Shown: in pieces, positions 1-7,467 of the stretch
Layout of the letters: every line of letters starts with the position of its first letter
Numbering within the stretch: the first letter of the stretch is position 1
Origin: Pseudomonadota bacterium
GTDB taxonomy: Bacteria > Bdellovibrionota_B > Oligoflexia > Oligoflexales > Bin106
Length of the DNA: 11,435 nt
Reading direction: 5' to 3'
NCBI GenBank assembly: GCA_026710525.1
Contig: JAPOQT010000071.1
Coordinates: forward strand, 1 to 11,435
Made by a program: the position numbers and the translations under genes
The notes under the pieces: generated by a model
The model's database searches: none
What the model saw: the letters and a program-made list of their open reading frames with translations, nothing else
What the model was told of the DNA's origin: nothing

Positions 1-1094
1 CCCTTGCTAGCAAGATGGCCAAAGATAAAAACAATGTATTAAATATGCATCGTTCATTTCTTGATGCTTTAGCTCAGGCATCCAATAAAAAATGGCGTCC
101 TGTTGGCTTAGGGATGATGGGTCTACAGGACGTTTTCTTTAAGCTTAAACTGCCTTTTGATAGTGATCGAGCTCGAGAGTTATCAAGACGGATTGCCGAA
201 GAAGTCTATTTTCATGTCTTGAGTGCCTCCTGTGATCTAGCCAAGAAATTTGGTGCTCATGAAAATTTTAAAGAGACTCGCGCAGCTAAAGGCAATCTCC
301 AGTTTGATCTTTGGCAGGTTAAGCCAAGTCAAGATATGTTACCTAAGTGGCAGAAGTTAAAAGCAGAGATTAAAAAGCACGGATTGCGAAATTCACTCAC
401 AGTGGCCATTGCTCCAACAGCCACCATCGCTTCCATTGCTGGTGTTTATGAGTGTATTGAGCCGCAAATATCTAATCTTTTTAAAAGGGAAACGTTATCC
501 GGTGAATTTTTACAAGTTAACAATTATCTGGTAGCAGAATTAAGAGCTCGTGGTCTTTGGAATCGTGAGGTCAAAAATCAGATTAAATCCCATAATGGCT
601 CACTCCAAAGTTTGGCGTTGATCAGTGATGAAATCAAGGCTATTTACCGCACTGCCTGGGAGATTCCTCAGAAATCTTTAATTGAAATGGCTGCTGATCG
701 CGGTGCTTTTATTGATCAAAGTCAGTCTTTGAACTTGTTTATTGAAGCGCCAACAATTGGTAAATTATCATCAATGTATATTTATGCTTGGAAACAGGGT
801 TTAAAGACCACTTACTATCTGAGATCAAGGGGTGCAACTCAAATTAGAAAAACGACGATTGATTCGGATAGTAATGGCAAAGCTTTGGTAGGGGCTCAAC
901 AAGACCATGATAGTCAGAGTTCACCATCTGGTAAGCAAACACACAGTGAGCTTAATAACACAAAAAATACAGCTGAAATGTCGGGTGACAATCAGGATGG
1001 TAGTGAAGGTGGCAGTGATCAAACCCTCGTAGATGATGCTGTGATTCTGAACTGTTCACTGGAAAACCCCGGTTCTTGTGAAGCTTGCACCTAG
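1..1094 (+). CDS. nrdA: Ribonucleoside-diphosphate reductase class I, alpha (large) subunit, C-terminal part
   Basis: This subunit reduces ribonucleoside diphosphates to deoxyribonucleotides for DNA synthesis, together with the radical-generating beta subunit. The reading frame is open from base 3 without a start, so the N terminus and most active-site residues lie beyond the left edge. Counting from the ATG at 15, the seen motifs are RPVGLGMMGLQD (28-39), IAPTATIASIAG (132-143), CIEPQISNLFKRETLSG (147-163) and the paired tyrosines TTYYLRS (265-271) of the radical-transfer path. The C terminus ends in CEAC (355-358), the swivelling cysteine pair that is re-reduced by thioredoxin or glutaredoxin. 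Between residues 282 and 340 lies a Ser/Gln/Asn/Gly/Asp-rich stretch that looks like a long flexible tether for this pair. It converges with the GIY-YIG gene across 25 bases. I see no clear terminator there. Family assignment is secure. Confidence 0.95.
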   Translation, partial: LASKMAKDKNNVLNMHRSFLDALAQASNKKWRPVGLGMMGLQDVFFKLKLPFDSDRARELSRRIAEEVYFHVLSASCDLAKKFGAHENFKETRAAKGNLQFDLWQVKPSQDMLPKWQKLKAEIKKHGLRNSLTVAIAPTATIASIAGVYECIEPQISNLFKRETLSGEFLQVNNYLVAELRARGLWNREVKNQIKSHNGSLQSLALISDEIKAIYRTAWEIPQKSLIEMAADRGAFIDQSQSLNLFIEAPTIGKLSSMYIYAWKQGLKTTYYLRSRGATQIRKTTIDSDSNGKALVGAQQDHDSQSSPSGKQTHSELNNTKNTAEMSGDNQDGSEGGSDQTLVDDAVILNCSLENPGSCEACT

Positions 1095-1119
1095 TACGTG
1101 ACATCACATTATGTAGTCC

Positions 1120-2292
1120 TTACTTCCTGCGAATGACGAGATGCTCGGCATCGAAATCATAAAGTTCGATGGTGTTATTAAAAATGAGTTTAATCGCCTC
1201 TTCAATAATATTATGGGGCACCATAAACCACTCCTGGGGTTTGGACCTATCTCCCTTGACTGATCTCATACGAATATCAAGGCATACCTTAGCAAAGAAT
1301 TGATGGAGAGCGGATTCAAGCTTTTGTAGGTGTAAATAGAAGCATGGGATTGACCGCACGATGGTTACTGGGCTTTTGAGATAGGTCGATTCTTTGTTAG
1401 CATTTTGAATCCGTTGATCAACAAGTTGGGTACTCAGGCCAATTTTATGGAGATGAGGAATATTCATAATGTTAGGGTTTTGACTTAAGGACCTTGCGAT
1501 ATAAATATAGCCAGCAAACCCTTGGTTACGTATGTTTGTGTTCTTGAAATCTCTCACCGTGATTTGCTTGCCATTTTTTTGCCGCAGACTTTTGAGAAAA
1601 GACTCTTGCTTGAGCATATGTGACTCGGTACCATTTTCAAAAATACAGCGTAGGCGCCGGGTAGGGCGGTCCTGTGTTTTTTGTTCAGCGCTGAGCTCAG
1701 CCACATAAACAATCATATTTTTAAGCATATAAAAATCCCCTTTATTCACGGTGTTACTCGGAGGTATGAAAGCTTTCTTGCCACAATGGAGATCAAAGTA
1801 ACAAGCAGAGAACTTGCTCTTAAACCGGTGAAAGTCTTCACAGGGGGTTCGATAGGCAACGTAGTCAGCTGGCACCCTAGGCGAAGGTGATGGCACATGC
1901 TTGAGCTGAAAAATATCTGGCGTAGCAACTTGGCTCAGTACTCCGAGGGGGTCATGGCTAAGAATATCATCCATGGATTGAGGTTGTGCTGAGCTATGAT
2001 CTTGGTAGTGGTGGGTTTGGCAAATTTTATCAGGATCACTGTCCTGTAATAACTCGACAATTTTCACGTCGTTTTTAAAAACATTGGCTCGAGCGTAGAG
2101 CATGCTCTCATAGAGGTCGTGGCTACTTGCTTGTGGTGGCCTGTTATGATCTTGGTGAAACTGTTTGATTTCATTGAATTTGCTTTGAATACGCTCTGCA
2201 TCGCTTGAGTGGAATGATACTTTTGGCGGTAAATCAAGAATACCCAAAGGATCAGTGGTGAGAATATGACGAAGAGATGGTGAGATATCCAT
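1120..2292 (-). CDS. GIY-YIG nuclease family protein with T5orf172-type domain; probable restriction subunit
   Basis: This is a predicted DNA endonuclease of 390 residues. The C-terminal third carries a T5orf172-type GIY-YIG fold: GYIY (261-264), HKIG (282-285, the YIG equivalent), an arginine in DQRI (R294), and a likely metal-binding glutamate in LESALHQFF (E326), then EWF (354-356). A middle region contains RLRCIFENGTESHML (213-227), a motif I recall from restriction-associated T5orf172 proteins. The N-terminal part (about 33-75) has QDHNRPPQASSHDLYE, which resembles the last domain of the neighbouring helicase. A short motif, DPLG[IV]L, occurs twice (14-19 and 114-119). It is the last gene of the operon and follows the helicase stop by 25 bases. 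Its RBS is at 2301-2306. No signal peptide or membrane segment is seen. Nuclease activity is inferred from the motifs. Its role as the cutting subunit is inferred from context. Confidence 0.8.
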   Translation of the reverse strand: MDISPSLRHILTTDPLGILDLPPKVSFHSSDAERIQSKFNEIKQFHQDHNRPPQASSHDLYESMLYARANVFKNDVKIVELLQDSDPDKICQTHHYQDHSSAQPQSMDDILSHDPLGVLSQVATPDIFQLKHVPSPSPRVPADYVAYRTPCEDFHRFKSKFSACYFDLHCGKKAFIPPSNTVNKGDFYMLKNMIVYVAELSAEQKTQDRPTRRLRCIFENGTESHMLKQESFLKSLRQKNGKQITVRDFKNTNIRNQGFAGYIYIARSLSQNPNIMNIPHLHKIGLSTQLVDQRIQNANKESTYLKSPVTIVRSIPCFYLHLQKLESALHQFFAKVCLDIRMRSVKGDRSKPQEWFMVPHNIIEEAIKLIFNNTIELYDFDAEHLVIRRK

Positions 2293-2300
2293 AATATTAA

Positions 2301-2306
2301 CCTTTC
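2301..2306 (-). promoter_or_regulatory. Ribosome binding site of the GIY-YIG gene
   Basis: GAAAGG on the minus strand lies 8 bases upstream of the ATG at 2292. It supports this start and independent initiation after the helicase stop (2318-2320). Confidence 0.55.
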
Positions 2307-2317
2307 TATGTTAAAAG

Positions 2318-3532
2318 TTATGCTGCCGAGGTCCTTCGGAGTTCTCGTCGTTTTTGCGCCAGAAATAACAAAGCTTCAGCAAGACGTTGCTCGCCAGGAT
2401 CTTTCGAACTCAGGTCTGGTAAACGGTTATGATTTTTTTGAAAGCTACTGATTTTTGGATACAGTATTTCAGCTTCTTCGGCGGTGATCTTAGAGCGATT
2501 CATGTGGATGGTGTGTTTGATGGTTTTCAGTAGTGATGCGGTGACCGATTTAGAGAGGATTTCAAAAGCTTCTTGGAAAGGGTTGATTTTATCGATCAGG
2601 TCCATGGATAGATCATCAATGTTCACAAATTTATCTTTAGCCTCAAGCAAGCGTTTCGTTCCGGTAGCAGAAGGGTCTTTAGTTTCTTGGGTTGTGATCT
2701 TGCTTTTTTTGATAGCCGAGTCGGCGATCACGTGGTGACGAATTTCTTCGACTTCTGCTTCACTCAGGTGCTGGAACTCCCTTTGGATAAGACGTGGGAT
2801 CAGAATTTTATTAATTACTTCCGGCTCAATATGACCCCCAGCAGAAGCTTCAAGGATTTCACGATCTTGTAGGATCTTTGCTTTAAAATCGTTGATTTCC
2901 CCTGATTCAATAATGCTTCGAGTTTTATCGGTACTTACTTCTTTGAAGCCATGGATGAAGATCGTGTCGTCATCAGAAGCTTCCTCAGCCACGTGAGGTT
3001 TTTTGGTTTTAAATTTAAGATTTGGCGCGAGTACTTGTTCCATAAGTAACGACACCGCAATGGCTTTTAGGATATTATTCACGGTGATCTTCACATCCTC
3101 ATCAGAATCACCGTCATCCCCATTTGCGTATGTGGGATCAAAAATAAGATTAGTAAATTTGGCGTGGGATTTACCTTCGGAGTCACGGGTTGTTCGGCCA
3201 ATAATCTGTACTATCTCAGTGAGTGAATTGCGATAGCCAACGGTGAGGGCGTGTTCGCATTGTGGCCAGTCAAAACCTTCTTTTGCCATACCGAGGGCAA
3301 TAATAATATCGATATCATCAGGGCTATTCATGCGGCGTAGGTAAGAGATGATTTTATTACGTGTTTGTGGCTCATCCTCGACCAGATCAGCTACTTTAAC
3401 TTTTTTGTTATCGGTTTTACGGGTCATATGAATTACTCTAGTGTTAGGATCAATAAAATTAATGGTGCCGATAATATCGAGAATGTGATTAACTTCATCA
3501 TGTTTTTTCTTGGTTGATTCTGCAGAATTCAC
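2318..3532 (-). CDS. DEAD/DEAH-box (SSL2-like) helicase, C-terminal part separated by a frameshift
   Basis: This is the second RecA-like lobe and C-terminal region of a superfamily 2 helicase. Residues counted from the GTG at 3532 show motif V-like ALGMAKEGFDWP (79-90) and motif VI QIIGRTTRD (109-117, with the arginine finger). An acidic linker (about 137-147) follows. The final segment FQKNHNRLPDLSSKD (364-378) resembles the N-terminal part of the downstream nuclease. The GTG is only a formal start: no ribosome binding site precedes it. The frame stays open and looks homologous back to 3607, reading YRGDYTDAIGEVL and then TLIHIPHVNSAES. It therefore belongs to the same gene as the 3547-4323 frame. 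With one base restored, the whole protein (2318-4323) would be about 668 residues. As it stands this part is probably not made, or is made only by slippage. Confidence 0.75.
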   Translation of the reverse strand: MNSAESTKKKHDEVNHILDIIGTINFIDPNTRVIHMTRKTDNKKVKVADLVEDEPQTRNKIISYLRRMNSPDDIDIIIALGMAKEGFDWPQCEHALTVGYRNSLTEIVQIIGRTTRDSEGKSHAKFTNLIFDPTYANGDDGDSDEDVKITVNNILKAIAVSLLMEQVLAPNLKFKTKKPHVAEEASDDDTIFIHGFKEVSTDKTRSIIESGEINDFKAKILQDREILEASAGGHIEPEVINKILIPRLIQREFQHLSEAEVEEIRHHVIADSAIKKSKITTQETKDPSATGTKRLLEAKDKFVNIDDLSMDLIDKINPFQEAFEILSKSVTASLLKTIKHTIHMNRSKITAEEAEILYPKISSFQKNHNRLPDLSSKDPGEQRLAEALLFLAQKRRELRRTSAA

Positions 3533-3546
3533 ATGAGGAATATGAA

Positions 3547-3611
3547 TCAGTGTTTTTTTATTGCTATCGAGAACTTCGCCGATGGCATCTGTGTAATCTC
3601 CCCGGTAAAAT
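3547..3611 (-). other. Frameshift in the helicase gene, with an A7 slippery heptamer
   Basis: On the minus strand the original frame reads GYHF and should continue YRGDYTDAIGEVL. One T is missing from the T run complementary to 3607-3610, so the ribosome enters another frame and stops at 3547-3549. Adding one T restores an open frame through to 2318. Codons 255-257 of the shifted frame read ATA AAA AAA (3561-3553). This forms an in-frame A_AAA_AAA heptamer, and a -1 slip or one extra transcribed A there rejoins the downstream frame as KKTLIHIP. Whether this is decay, programmed recoding or a sequencing error cannot be decided here. Confidence 0.75.
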
Positions 3612-4323
3612 GATAGCCAATACCGATGGATTTGAGGTGTTGATAACCGGAGAGTTGATCGTAGTAAGTGTAAGTAAATTTGGTGAATTTTTGTTCATCT
3701 TCCCTGCGCAGTATGGGGATGGCATCACCTCGAAAGTAGGATCCGGTCATGGCAATAATATGGATAGTTGGGTTTGGCATAATCTCACGCAACATTTCTC
3801 CTAGTTGATTTTCGGCGCTGGCAGATGTGTGATGAAATTCATCAATAGCGATGAGAGTGTGTGCTAGCTGATGATGAAACGTTAATCCTTCTTGCTCATA
3901 GTGTGCTGCCACGTTACGGAGTGTGGCATGGGCGCAAATCAGGATTTTTGCAGTATCAGAATTCAGAAACTCCTGGAAGATCTTTTTTTTATGATCATCG
4001 CTTGGCGCACAAAGGTTATATCGCTCAGGCACTTGCCAATCGGCAAAGAAGCCATGTTGGCTCAGGGCAACAGAATCAAAAGATGCGCCAATAGAGCGCT
4101 CAGGCACCGACACAATGACTTTCTTAATGTTCTGATGGGCAAGTTTATCGAGGGCAAGGAACATTAAGGCTCGTGATTTGCCAGAAGCTGGCGGCGATTT
4201 AATTAGGAGGTACTGGGAGTTACGTAACTTGTACACTCTTCTTTGCATGTCGCGCATCCCGAGATTGTTGGTGTCCAAACTCTTGCCGGTTTGCTCATAA
4301 CTTACTTTGATAAAATCTGGCAT
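3547..4323 (-). CDS. DEAD/DEAH-box (SSL2-like) helicase, N-terminal ATPase part
   Basis: This is the first RecA-like lobe of a superfamily 2 helicase or translocase, 258 codons. Seen in order: a likely Q-motif glutamine in MRDMQ (Q27), Walker A SPPASGKSR (43-51), motif Ia VSVPERSIG (71-79), ICAHATLRN (129-137), Walker B IDEFHH (160-165), and motif III AMTGSYFRG (191-199). The last about 19 residues, after GYHF (236-239), do not look like the family. They are read out of frame after a missing base and end at TGA 3547-3549. The start is supported by AGGAGA at 4329-4334. The gene overlaps the methylase end by 22 bases, so its translation is probably coupled to the methylase. Alone, this product lacks motifs V and VI and could not be an active helicase. 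In the intact system it would hydrolyse ATP to drive DNA scanning or remodelling for the GIY-YIG nuclease; this is inferred from context. Confidence 0.78.
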   Translation of the reverse strand: MPDFIKVSYEQTGKSLDTNNLGMRDMQRRVYKLRNSQYLLIKSPPASGKSRALMFLALDKLAHQNIKKVIVSVPERSIGASFDSVALSQHGFFADWQVPERYNLCAPSDDHKKKIFQEFLNSDTAKILICAHATLRNVAAHYEQEGLTFHHQLAHTLIAIDEFHHTSASAENQLGEMLREIMPNPTIHIIAMTGSYFRGDAIPILRREDEQKFTKFTYTYYDQLSGYQHLKSIGIGYHFTGEITQMPSAKFSIAIKKH

Positions 4324-7145
4324 CTCTGTCTCCTGTGTGTTTGATTATATGGGTGATCATTATCCAGCCTGAAGGTAGTCATCATCTTCTCCACAGGTGT
4401 GGTTAATAAATCAGTGTGTTTGTTAGTGGTGATTTCTGTCTTTTGAGATAGCTGCTTAGCATAAGCATCAGTCAGAAACTCCAGCCGTTCTTCATCATGA
4501 GAAAATCTCCGCTCCCGGTAACATGAATCAACTAACTGATCATTATGTGCATGGAGTTCTTTAAGTTTGGCCGGCATTTTATCAGGATCATACAGCTCTG
4601 CGAGTGTTTTGTAGGGATAATGCTCACGCTCGGCAAAAATGTTAAAGGTGACTTTTCTGAGTTCAGATCTTTGGTTAGGCGATATGTCTGGCCAAGGGTA
4701 AGCGTTATAGCAAATGGTTGACGAGTAACGAATTGATGAGCCAAACTTGCCACCATAAGCTTTCACCCATGTCATATGCATCTGTGATGATAGAATGGCA
4801 AACATAAAATACTCTGGTTCATCACGTTGAAGATACATAACAAAGTTTGCATTTGACACAACGGTGCCAGCGGTTAGGTAGGTGATGGGTAGGTAGTTTC
4901 TCCGTTCCGAAGAAACTCTTGGCAGTGCCAAGCAGGGCAGGTGCTGGTATCGATTTCTTTCCCATTTATGGGGAGTATTGGCTATCTTTTGCGTGGCAAG
5001 ATCTTTTCGTGAACTGCGAAACTGGCGAACGGCCTCTAAGCGCCGATGAATTTCGGGAACTTCCCTAGCAACCTGAAGATCAGTATCCCTGATTTTTACA
5101 ACAAAACGCTTACGATCGTACAACACGTCTTCAGCGCTCATATAAGAAAAAATGAGCGGCTGACTTTGAGGATAACGAGCAGTTAAGTCTTGTGCCTGGG
5201 ATTCGCTTAAGATCAAATTCCCGTTATTAATCATCGCACTTCCGTTGATTAACCTGGGGAGATGGCTTGGAGGATACTTAGTTGGTTTAATAATGACTTC
5301 TTTGGCTGCCCTAAGATACGAGTTAATGTATGGCACATGACGACGTGAGCCCAGGGTTTTACTTGCCCAGATTAATATTTTAGGCTGTTTATTTTTTGCA
5401 AGCTTTGAGCGTAGTCCCACAATAACACAGTGGACCCCAGCATTACCCACGGCTTTGTTGGCCCAAGGAAATGATTGGTAGGCAAAGGATATCTCAACGC
5501 CAAAGTGATATAAGATGGGCCACAGTAACTGGGCATGATTACCTTGGCAAATGGATGATGTGGCGACAAAAGCGCCATGGACATGATGATATTTTTGTAA
5601 ATACTTGGCTAACTTAATAAACCACCCAGAGACGTAATCAAGTCTGCCAAATTTTTGATCAAAGGATGAGGCAATCACGCTCATATCTTGTTTTTGTTCT
5701 CGCGTCAGATTTCTTGATTTATATGGAGGATTGGCGACAATATAGAGTTCTTGATCAAAGTCACAGAGAGTAGTCCAATCATAGCGCAGGGCATTGGCAC
5801 AAATAATACTTCCTCCAGCTGAGAGTGGCAGAGAAGTGGTGGGATCAAGAGCAAAAGCGGTTCTTAACTCCCGGTTCATTTGATGCTCGGCAATGTAAAG
5901 GGATAGTTTGGCTAGCTCTGTTGGGAAATGCTCAATTTCAATACCAAAAAATTGTTTTAGCTCGATTCCTGATTTGATTTGGTCTTTGTTGGTGTAGCCA
6001 AGCTCAGAGAAAATTGCGCTTTCTAAGCGTCTTAGCTCTTTAAAGGTAATAATCAGGAAATTTCCTGAGCCACAGGCAGGATCAAAAATCTGTAGTTTGT
6101 AAATACGATTAAGGAGAGCCGTGAGTTGTGACTGTGATCCTTTTGCTTGGGCAAACTGCTGCTTGAGGTGATCAAGAAACAGTGGGTTAATGACTCTTCT
6201 AATGTTTTGAGGACTGGTATAGTCCATTCCTCGTTTTTTTCTGTTACCATTTGTGTGATTGCCTTCAACCGCCTGGATCATCGAGCCGAAAATATCAGGG
6301 TTAATGCTCGCCCAATCAAGATGACCAAAGTCGCGGATAATATTTCGAGATTTGCGGGTGAGTTTCGGTAATGTGATTTCTTGCTCAAAGAAACTTCCAT
6401 TGACATAGGGAAAGTCTTGTAGGGTTTGCGAAAGATGAGGAGCAGGGTGTTTACTTGATAGTCTTGAGAATATTTTGGCGATATATGAGCTCAGGTCAGA
6501 GCCGTCTTTTGCGGTATGAGACAGGACGCTTTCAGTAAATTGATGAGACTTGAAGAGTCCGCTGTCCTCAGCAAAGAAGCAGAAAATCAAACGACATAAA
6601 AATTGATTGAGCTCTTCTTTGTGATGGTCACTTTTATCCAGATACTGTGGGTTATCGTTTATTATCTGACAGTAAAGCTCGGCCAGTTTTTCTGCCGCTT
6701 TGCGGTCAATAGGATTCTCGGTGTAAACACATTCTTTGTCGATGCCTGCCAGGGGCAAAAAAAAGTCATAGTGCTTAGCAAGATTTTTCAAAGGGATACG
6801 GAGAGTATCCTGAGCTATGGTGTCTTGGGCAAGTAATGTGGTGAAGTCGGTGACGATCAGGAAACGAATGCGGTGTTTGAGAACTCGAGGGTCACCTACG
6901 ATTTCAGATAGTAGATGGGAGAGATCTCTAGGTGGTAATCTCCCAACTTCTAAAGCTTTGAAATATAGGGATTCTCGTTTGAAAAATTCAAGCGGTGTTT
7001 TAGGGTATTTTTGAGAGTTTCTGGCAAAAGAATAGGCCGCTGATGGTAATCCATAAGATCGAAGGAATCTTTGAATAAAATCCTGAGATGCTATTTCTTG
7101 GGCGCAAAGATCATGGACACGAGACTGTATCTGTTCTGCTAGCAT
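4302..7145 (-). CDS. MmeI/YeeA-type class I SAM-dependent DNA adenine methyltransferase
   Basis: This is a predicted N6-adenine DNA methylase of 947 residues that protects host DNA within a restriction system. Numbered from the ATG at 7145: an MmeI-N-like region with FLIVTDFTTLL (95-105), a helical spacer with CRLIFCFFAEDSGLF (184-198), SAM-binding motif I FDPACGSGNF (354-363), and catalytic motif IV NPPY (472-475). The recognition region has LPRVSSERR (741-749), SQMHMTWVKA (787-796) and RYSSTICYNAYPWP (806-819). The C-terminal segment has LAELYDPDKMP (848-858). These match the MmeI/YeeA domain order. I do not find the D...ExK nuclease signature expected before the VTDF strand. The frame is open to a TTG at 7217, but the extra 24 residues look like translated AT-rich spacer, so I chose the ATG. 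No Shine-Dalgarno precedes it. It is the first gene of the operon. Confidence 0.88.
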   Translation of the reverse strand: MLAEQIQSRVHDLCAQEIASQDFIQRFLRSYGLPSAAYSFARNSQKYPKTPLEFFKRESLYFKALEVGRLPPRDLSHLLSEIVGDPRVLKHRIRFLIVTDFTTLLAQDTIAQDTLRIPLKNLAKHYDFFLPLAGIDKECVYTENPIDRKAAEKLAELYCQIINDNPQYLDKSDHHKEELNQFLCRLIFCFFAEDSGLFKSHQFTESVLSHTAKDGSDLSSYIAKIFSRLSSKHPAPHLSQTLQDFPYVNGSFFEQEITLPKLTRKSRNIIRDFGHLDWASINPDIFGSMIQAVEGNHTNGNRKKRGMDYTSPQNIRRVINPLFLDHLKQQFAQAKGSQSQLTALLNRIYKLQIFDPACGSGNFLIITFKELRRLESAIFSELGYTNKDQIKSGIELKQFFGIEIEHFPTELAKLSLYIAEHQMNRELRTAFALDPTTSLPLSAGGSIICANALRYDWTTLCDFDQELYIVANPPYKSRNLTREQKQDMSVIASSFDQKFGRLDYVSGWFIKLAKYLQKYHHVHGAFVATSSICQGNHAQLLWPILYHFGVEISFAYQSFPWANKAVGNAGVHCVIVGLRSKLAKNKQPKILIWASKTLGSRRHVPYINSYLRAAKEVIIKPTKYPPSHLPRLINGSAMINNGNLILSESQAQDLTARYPQSQPLIFSYMSAEDVLYDRKRFVVKIRDTDLQVAREVPEIHRRLEAVRQFRSSRKDLATQKIANTPHKWERNRYQHLPCLALPRVSSERRNYLPITYLTAGTVVSNANFVMYLQRDEPEYFMFAILSSQMHMTWVKAYGGKFGSSIRYSSTICYNAYPWPDISPNQRSELRKVTFNIFAEREHYPYKTLAELYDPDKMPAKLKELHAHNDQLVDSCYRERRFSHDEERLEFLTDAYAKQLSQKTEITTNKHTDLLTTPVEKMMTTFRLDNDHPYNQTHRRQRCQILSK
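4329..4334 (-). promoter_or_regulatory. Ribosome binding site of the helicase gene, inside the methylase end
   Basis: AGGAGA on the minus strand lies 5 bases before the ATG at 4323, within the last codons of the methylase. Together with the 22-base overlap it points to translational coupling and fixes the helicase start. Confidence 0.65.
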
Positions 7146-7157
7146 ATTTTTAACACT

Positions 7158-7186
7158 ATAATAATAATTATGTTTTATAACTACAA
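7158..7186 (-). promoter_or_regulatory. Candidate promoter of the methylase-helicase-nuclease operon
   Basis: The minus strand has TTGTAG (7186-7181), a 17-base spacer and TATTAT (7163-7158), a fair sigma70-type match. Transcription would begin only about 5-6 bases before the ATG at 7145, giving a nearly leaderless mRNA. That fits the missing ribosome binding site. In sequence this AT-rich, such matches arise easily, so the call is weak. Confidence 0.3.
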
Positions 7187-7467
7187 TTAAAATTATGAGT
7201 ATCGAATATGCAATCAAATTCTTTAGTTATCTATAAAAATTAATAAATACCTTTATTATGTATTATCTAAAATAAAATAAAATATGTATCATATAAATAT
7301 TTTTACTTATGTATAGTAAAATATTGAATGATCTGATATGTCAAATGCTTATGTCATGTCATCAACGATTTCTTTATGGCTTTATCAAGACTTATTTTCA
7401 TATTTCATATTGAGGCAATAAGTACTACTGGTATGAAAGAGTGGATGGCATCAGAGTAAAGCCTATA

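Noticed and set aside
2318..3532. C-terminal helicase part as an independent gene starting at GTG 3532
   Set aside because: There is no ribosome site. The family-like sequence continues in the same frame for 25 codons further upstream and joins the N-terminal part once one base is restored.
3514..4167. Rightward open frames inside the helicase gene (for example 3514-3804 and 3892-4167)
   Set aside because: They lie opposite a gene with clear helicase motifs, have no family likeness and no convincing ribosome sites. They are antisense shadows.
1120..7145. A DISARM, BREX or type I restriction operon
   Set aside because: There are no drmA/drmB, pglZ/brxC or hsdS-like genes. The methylase matches the MmeI/YeeA layout rather than PglX or HsdM plus HsdS.
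7146..7217. Upstream TTG start for the methylase, adding 24 residues with a hydrophobic stretch
   Set aside because: The added residues are translated AT-rich spacer with no family likeness, and no ribosome site precedes the TTG. The hydrophobic look comes from base composition, not from a membrane anchor.
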